A program made the position numbers and the translations under genes. The notes below the pieces were generated by a model. The model was given only the letters and a program-made list of their open reading frames with translations, did not search any database and had not been told where the DNA came from. 64,000 nucleotides of DNA from positions 3,410,001 to 3,474,000 of the forward strand of contig OZ244892.1 in NCBI GenBank assembly GCA_965221465.1. The letters run 5' to 3'. Origin of the DNA: Azophilus sp965221465. GTDB lineage: Bacteria > Pseudomonadota > Gammaproteobacteria > Pseudomonadales > Azotimanducaceae. The first letter of the stretch is position 1, and the number at the start of each line of letters is the position of its first letter. Below, one piece after another: positions 62,528-64,000 of this stretch.

Positions 62528-63600
62528 GGTTGCGCCTCCTCCGCGTGGGTAAGCGGCAGCATGACCGAAAACTGCGTGCGGCCGGGCCGGCTTTCGCATT
62601 CGAGCAGGCCGTTGTGCCGACGAACGATGTTCTGGGCGATCGCAAGGCCCAGGCCGGTACCGTTCGACCTGCCGCTGATCATGGGATGGAACATCCGGTC
62701 GATGAGATGTTCGGGGATGCCCGGCCCATTGTCGATGACGTCGATCTGCACGACGAGCCGATGGCGGCGCCCGGCGATGGTGAACTGCCGCAACGCCCTG
62801 GTGCGAAGTGTGATGCATCCTTCCATCACGTCCTCGAGCGCGATGCAGGCATTGCTCACCAGGTTCAGCAGCGCCTGGATCAACTGGTCCTCATCCGCAT
62901 CGACCGGCGGCAGGCTGGGATCGTAGTCCCGCGTCATTTCGAACTCCCGAGGCGCCATGCCCGACCCTGCGATGCGCGCCACATGTTCGAGCACCTTGTG
63001 CACATTGACCGGGGCGAACTTCGGGGGCCGGCTCGGACCGAGCATGTCGTCCACCAGCTTGGTCAGACGATCGGCTTCGCGGATGATGACCCCGGTGTAT
63101 TCGGCAAGGTCCGGTCGGTCGAGCTCGCGGTCGAGCAACTGGGCAGCGCCGCGGATTCCGCCCAGGGGATTCTTGATTTCGTGGGCCAGCCCGCGAACCA
63201 GTTCCGCGGTGGTTTCCTGGACGTTGATCAACCGGTCGTCCAGGTTGATGCGCAGCAGCCGGTCCAGCGGCTGGGCTTCGATGAGCAGGTCACCGTCGTC
63301 CATGGGAACGACAGTCAGGTCGACCACCAATTCCTCCCCGTTCGGCAGGGAGAGGCGCTGCTGGCGCAGAGTGAACGATTGCTCCTCCGGCGAAGGGGCG
63401 GCTGCGTCGCGGAGGATCTCCCGCGGATTTCGAAACAGCAGGCCCAGGTGACCGCCCAGCACCCGGTGGCCGCTGACGCGGAACAGATCCTCCGCTGCCG
63501 GATTGACGAACTTGACGACAAGCGCCCCGGAGACCGCCACCACGGCAATGGTCTGGTGTTCAAGCACCTGCCGGCCCAGAGGTCTTCGGGAGTTGTTCAT
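62524..63600 (-). CDS. ntrB: Nitrogen regulation sensor kinase NtrB
   Basis: A 358-residue cytoplasmic PAS-type sensor kinase. A PAS domain (about 15-115) comes first, then His140 in GLAHEIKNPLGG and the ATPase with NLVSNAC and DNGPGIP. The start at 63600 (MNNSRRPLGRQ) is chosen over a longer frame because upstream residues lack similarity. It forms an operon with ntrC, and GlnK/GlnB would control its activity. Confidence 0.96.
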   Translation of the reverse strand: MNNSRRPLGRQVLEHQTIAVVAVSGALVVKFVNPAAEDLFRVSGHRVLGGHLGLLFRNPREILRDAAAPSPEEQSFTLRQQRLSLPNGEELVVDLTVVPMDDGDLLIEAQPLDRLLRINLDDRLINVQETTAELVRGLAHEIKNPLGGIRGAAQLLDRELDRPDLAEYTGVIIREADRLTKLVDDMLGPSRPPKFAPVNVHKVLEHVARIAGSGMAPREFEMTRDYDPSLPPVDADEDQLIQALLNLVSNACIALEDVMEGCITLRTRALRQFTIAGRRHRLVVQIDVIDNGPGIPEHLIDRMFHPMISGRSNGTGLGLAIAQNIVRRHNGLLECESRPGRTQFSVMLPLTHAEEAQP

Positions 63601-63632
63601 TCGATGTGCCGCCCGTTCCCAATGGCACGCCG

Positions 63633-63648
63633 TGCACTGCCCGGTGCA
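63633..63648. promoter_or_regulatory. Weak NtrC-like palindrome near ntrB
   Basis: TGCACTGCCCGGTGCA has TGCAC/GTGCA half-sites separated by six bases, one fewer than the NtrC consensus, and lies 33-48 bases upstream of the ntrB start. Confidence 0.3.
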
Positions 63649-63786
63649 CCCGACCACAGCAGACGGCGCCGCAAAAAAGGGTGGCAGCATGGCGCTCGGA
63701 TGGGGAAGTCGACAACCACGGCAGAGTTACCGAGCAAGAATCGATCCAGCTTTCAACCATGAATCTGGTCTCGCCTGGGAGTCTTG

Positions 63787-63803
63787 TGCACCAAAGTAGT
63801 GCA
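63787..63803. promoter_or_regulatory. NtrC binding site upstream of ntrB
   Basis: TGCACCAAAGTAGTGCA matches the NtrC consensus at 15 of 17 bases and has symmetric half-sites. It lies 187 bases upstream of the ntrB start, suggesting autoregulation. Its right half abuts repeat copy F. Confidence 0.6.
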
Positions 63804-64000
63804 TGGAACCGAGCCGGTCAATTCGCTAACCAGGAAACCCTTACCTTCGATCCGGCTCCGAGAACCGGTATGCGGTACGTGCATACGGCTCGCCGAATGG
63901 CGCACCAGGCGGAAGCGCTTACCGCTACGATAGGCGCCAGCACGAGCCTCAACAGCGCCGGATACACGCACCGCACACCGGTTCTCTCCCAGCGGTTGTC
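63800..64000 (+). repeat. Intergenic repeat family, copy F (right-truncated by window edge)
   Basis: The left end is shortened (CATGGAACCGAGCCGG replaces the usual AT-rich stretch, a loss of about 20 bases). The inner cassette at 63860-63986 is 127 bp, with the 12-bp insertion after GTGCAT also seen in copy A. TCC and CAGCGGTTGTC follow, then the window ends. Confidence 0.86.

Overview
The window reads as a stretch of chromosome from a high-GC gammaproteobacterium, probably uncultured. The evidence is conserved gammaproteobacterial gene order: hemC-hemD-hemX-hemY, argH-lptM-lysA-dapF-DUF484-xerC-yigB, asmA-mutY-yggX, gpmI-envC-ctpA, rhodanese-secB, and ntrB-ntrC. A selenocysteine-type glutathione peroxidase, two DUF3604 proteins, a very large TonB receptor with an S9 peptidase, and an EpmA lysyl-EF-P synthetase fit a heterotroph or host-associated lifestyle, but I cannot name a genus.

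Layout. 1-7989: DUF3604 lipoprotein, NIPSNAP protein, Fpg-type glycosylase, YbaN, EpmA, Rho and an LLM oxidoreductase. 8125-9661: accessory patch with a broken RhuM gene and a DUF433/PIN-like toxin-antitoxin pair. 9778-13145: second DUF3604 protein, a two-domain sulfurtransferase and a selenoprotein GPx. 13226-25255: heme, arginine, lysine/DAP, recombination and threonine genes. 25551-28370: TorF porin-glnK-amtB with a sigma54 promoter and NtrC sites; the NtrB/NtrC pair that would act on them is at 61124-63600. 28627-33840: tRNA-Phe, S9 peptidase, TonB receptor. 34019-40376: asmA-mutY-yggX split by two small insertions. 40419-46155: hisB, hisA, a GH13 lipoprotein and ctpA. 46306-56866: a 10-kb island. 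56620-64000: envC, gpmI, rhodanese, secB, ntrC, ntrB.

The most interesting element is the island between ctpA and envC. It is bounded by 240-bp direct repeats of the envC 3' end (about 98% identical) and carries a compact, lower-GC five-gene operon (46774-53916): a SIS-HAD fusion, a phosphoribosyltransferase-like protein, a P-loop ATPase, an unrecognised protein with Rossmann-like motifs, and a PfkB-type kinase. The set looks like a sugar- or nucleotide-modifying module joined to an ATPase, and is a candidate defence or conflict system. Two smaller insertions, next to yggX and next to asmA/mutY, have the same architecture: intact core gene, cargo, then a duplicate of the core gene's 3' end. 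This suggests a recurring integration route in this genome.

A second theme is a family of about 270-bp intergenic repeats (six copies, A-F). Five contain an inner 115-127-bp inverted-repeat cassette. One copy (D) lacks exactly this cassette and retains one TCC, as an empty or excised site would. The paired arm changes in copy C indicate that the terminal inverted repeats are under constraint.
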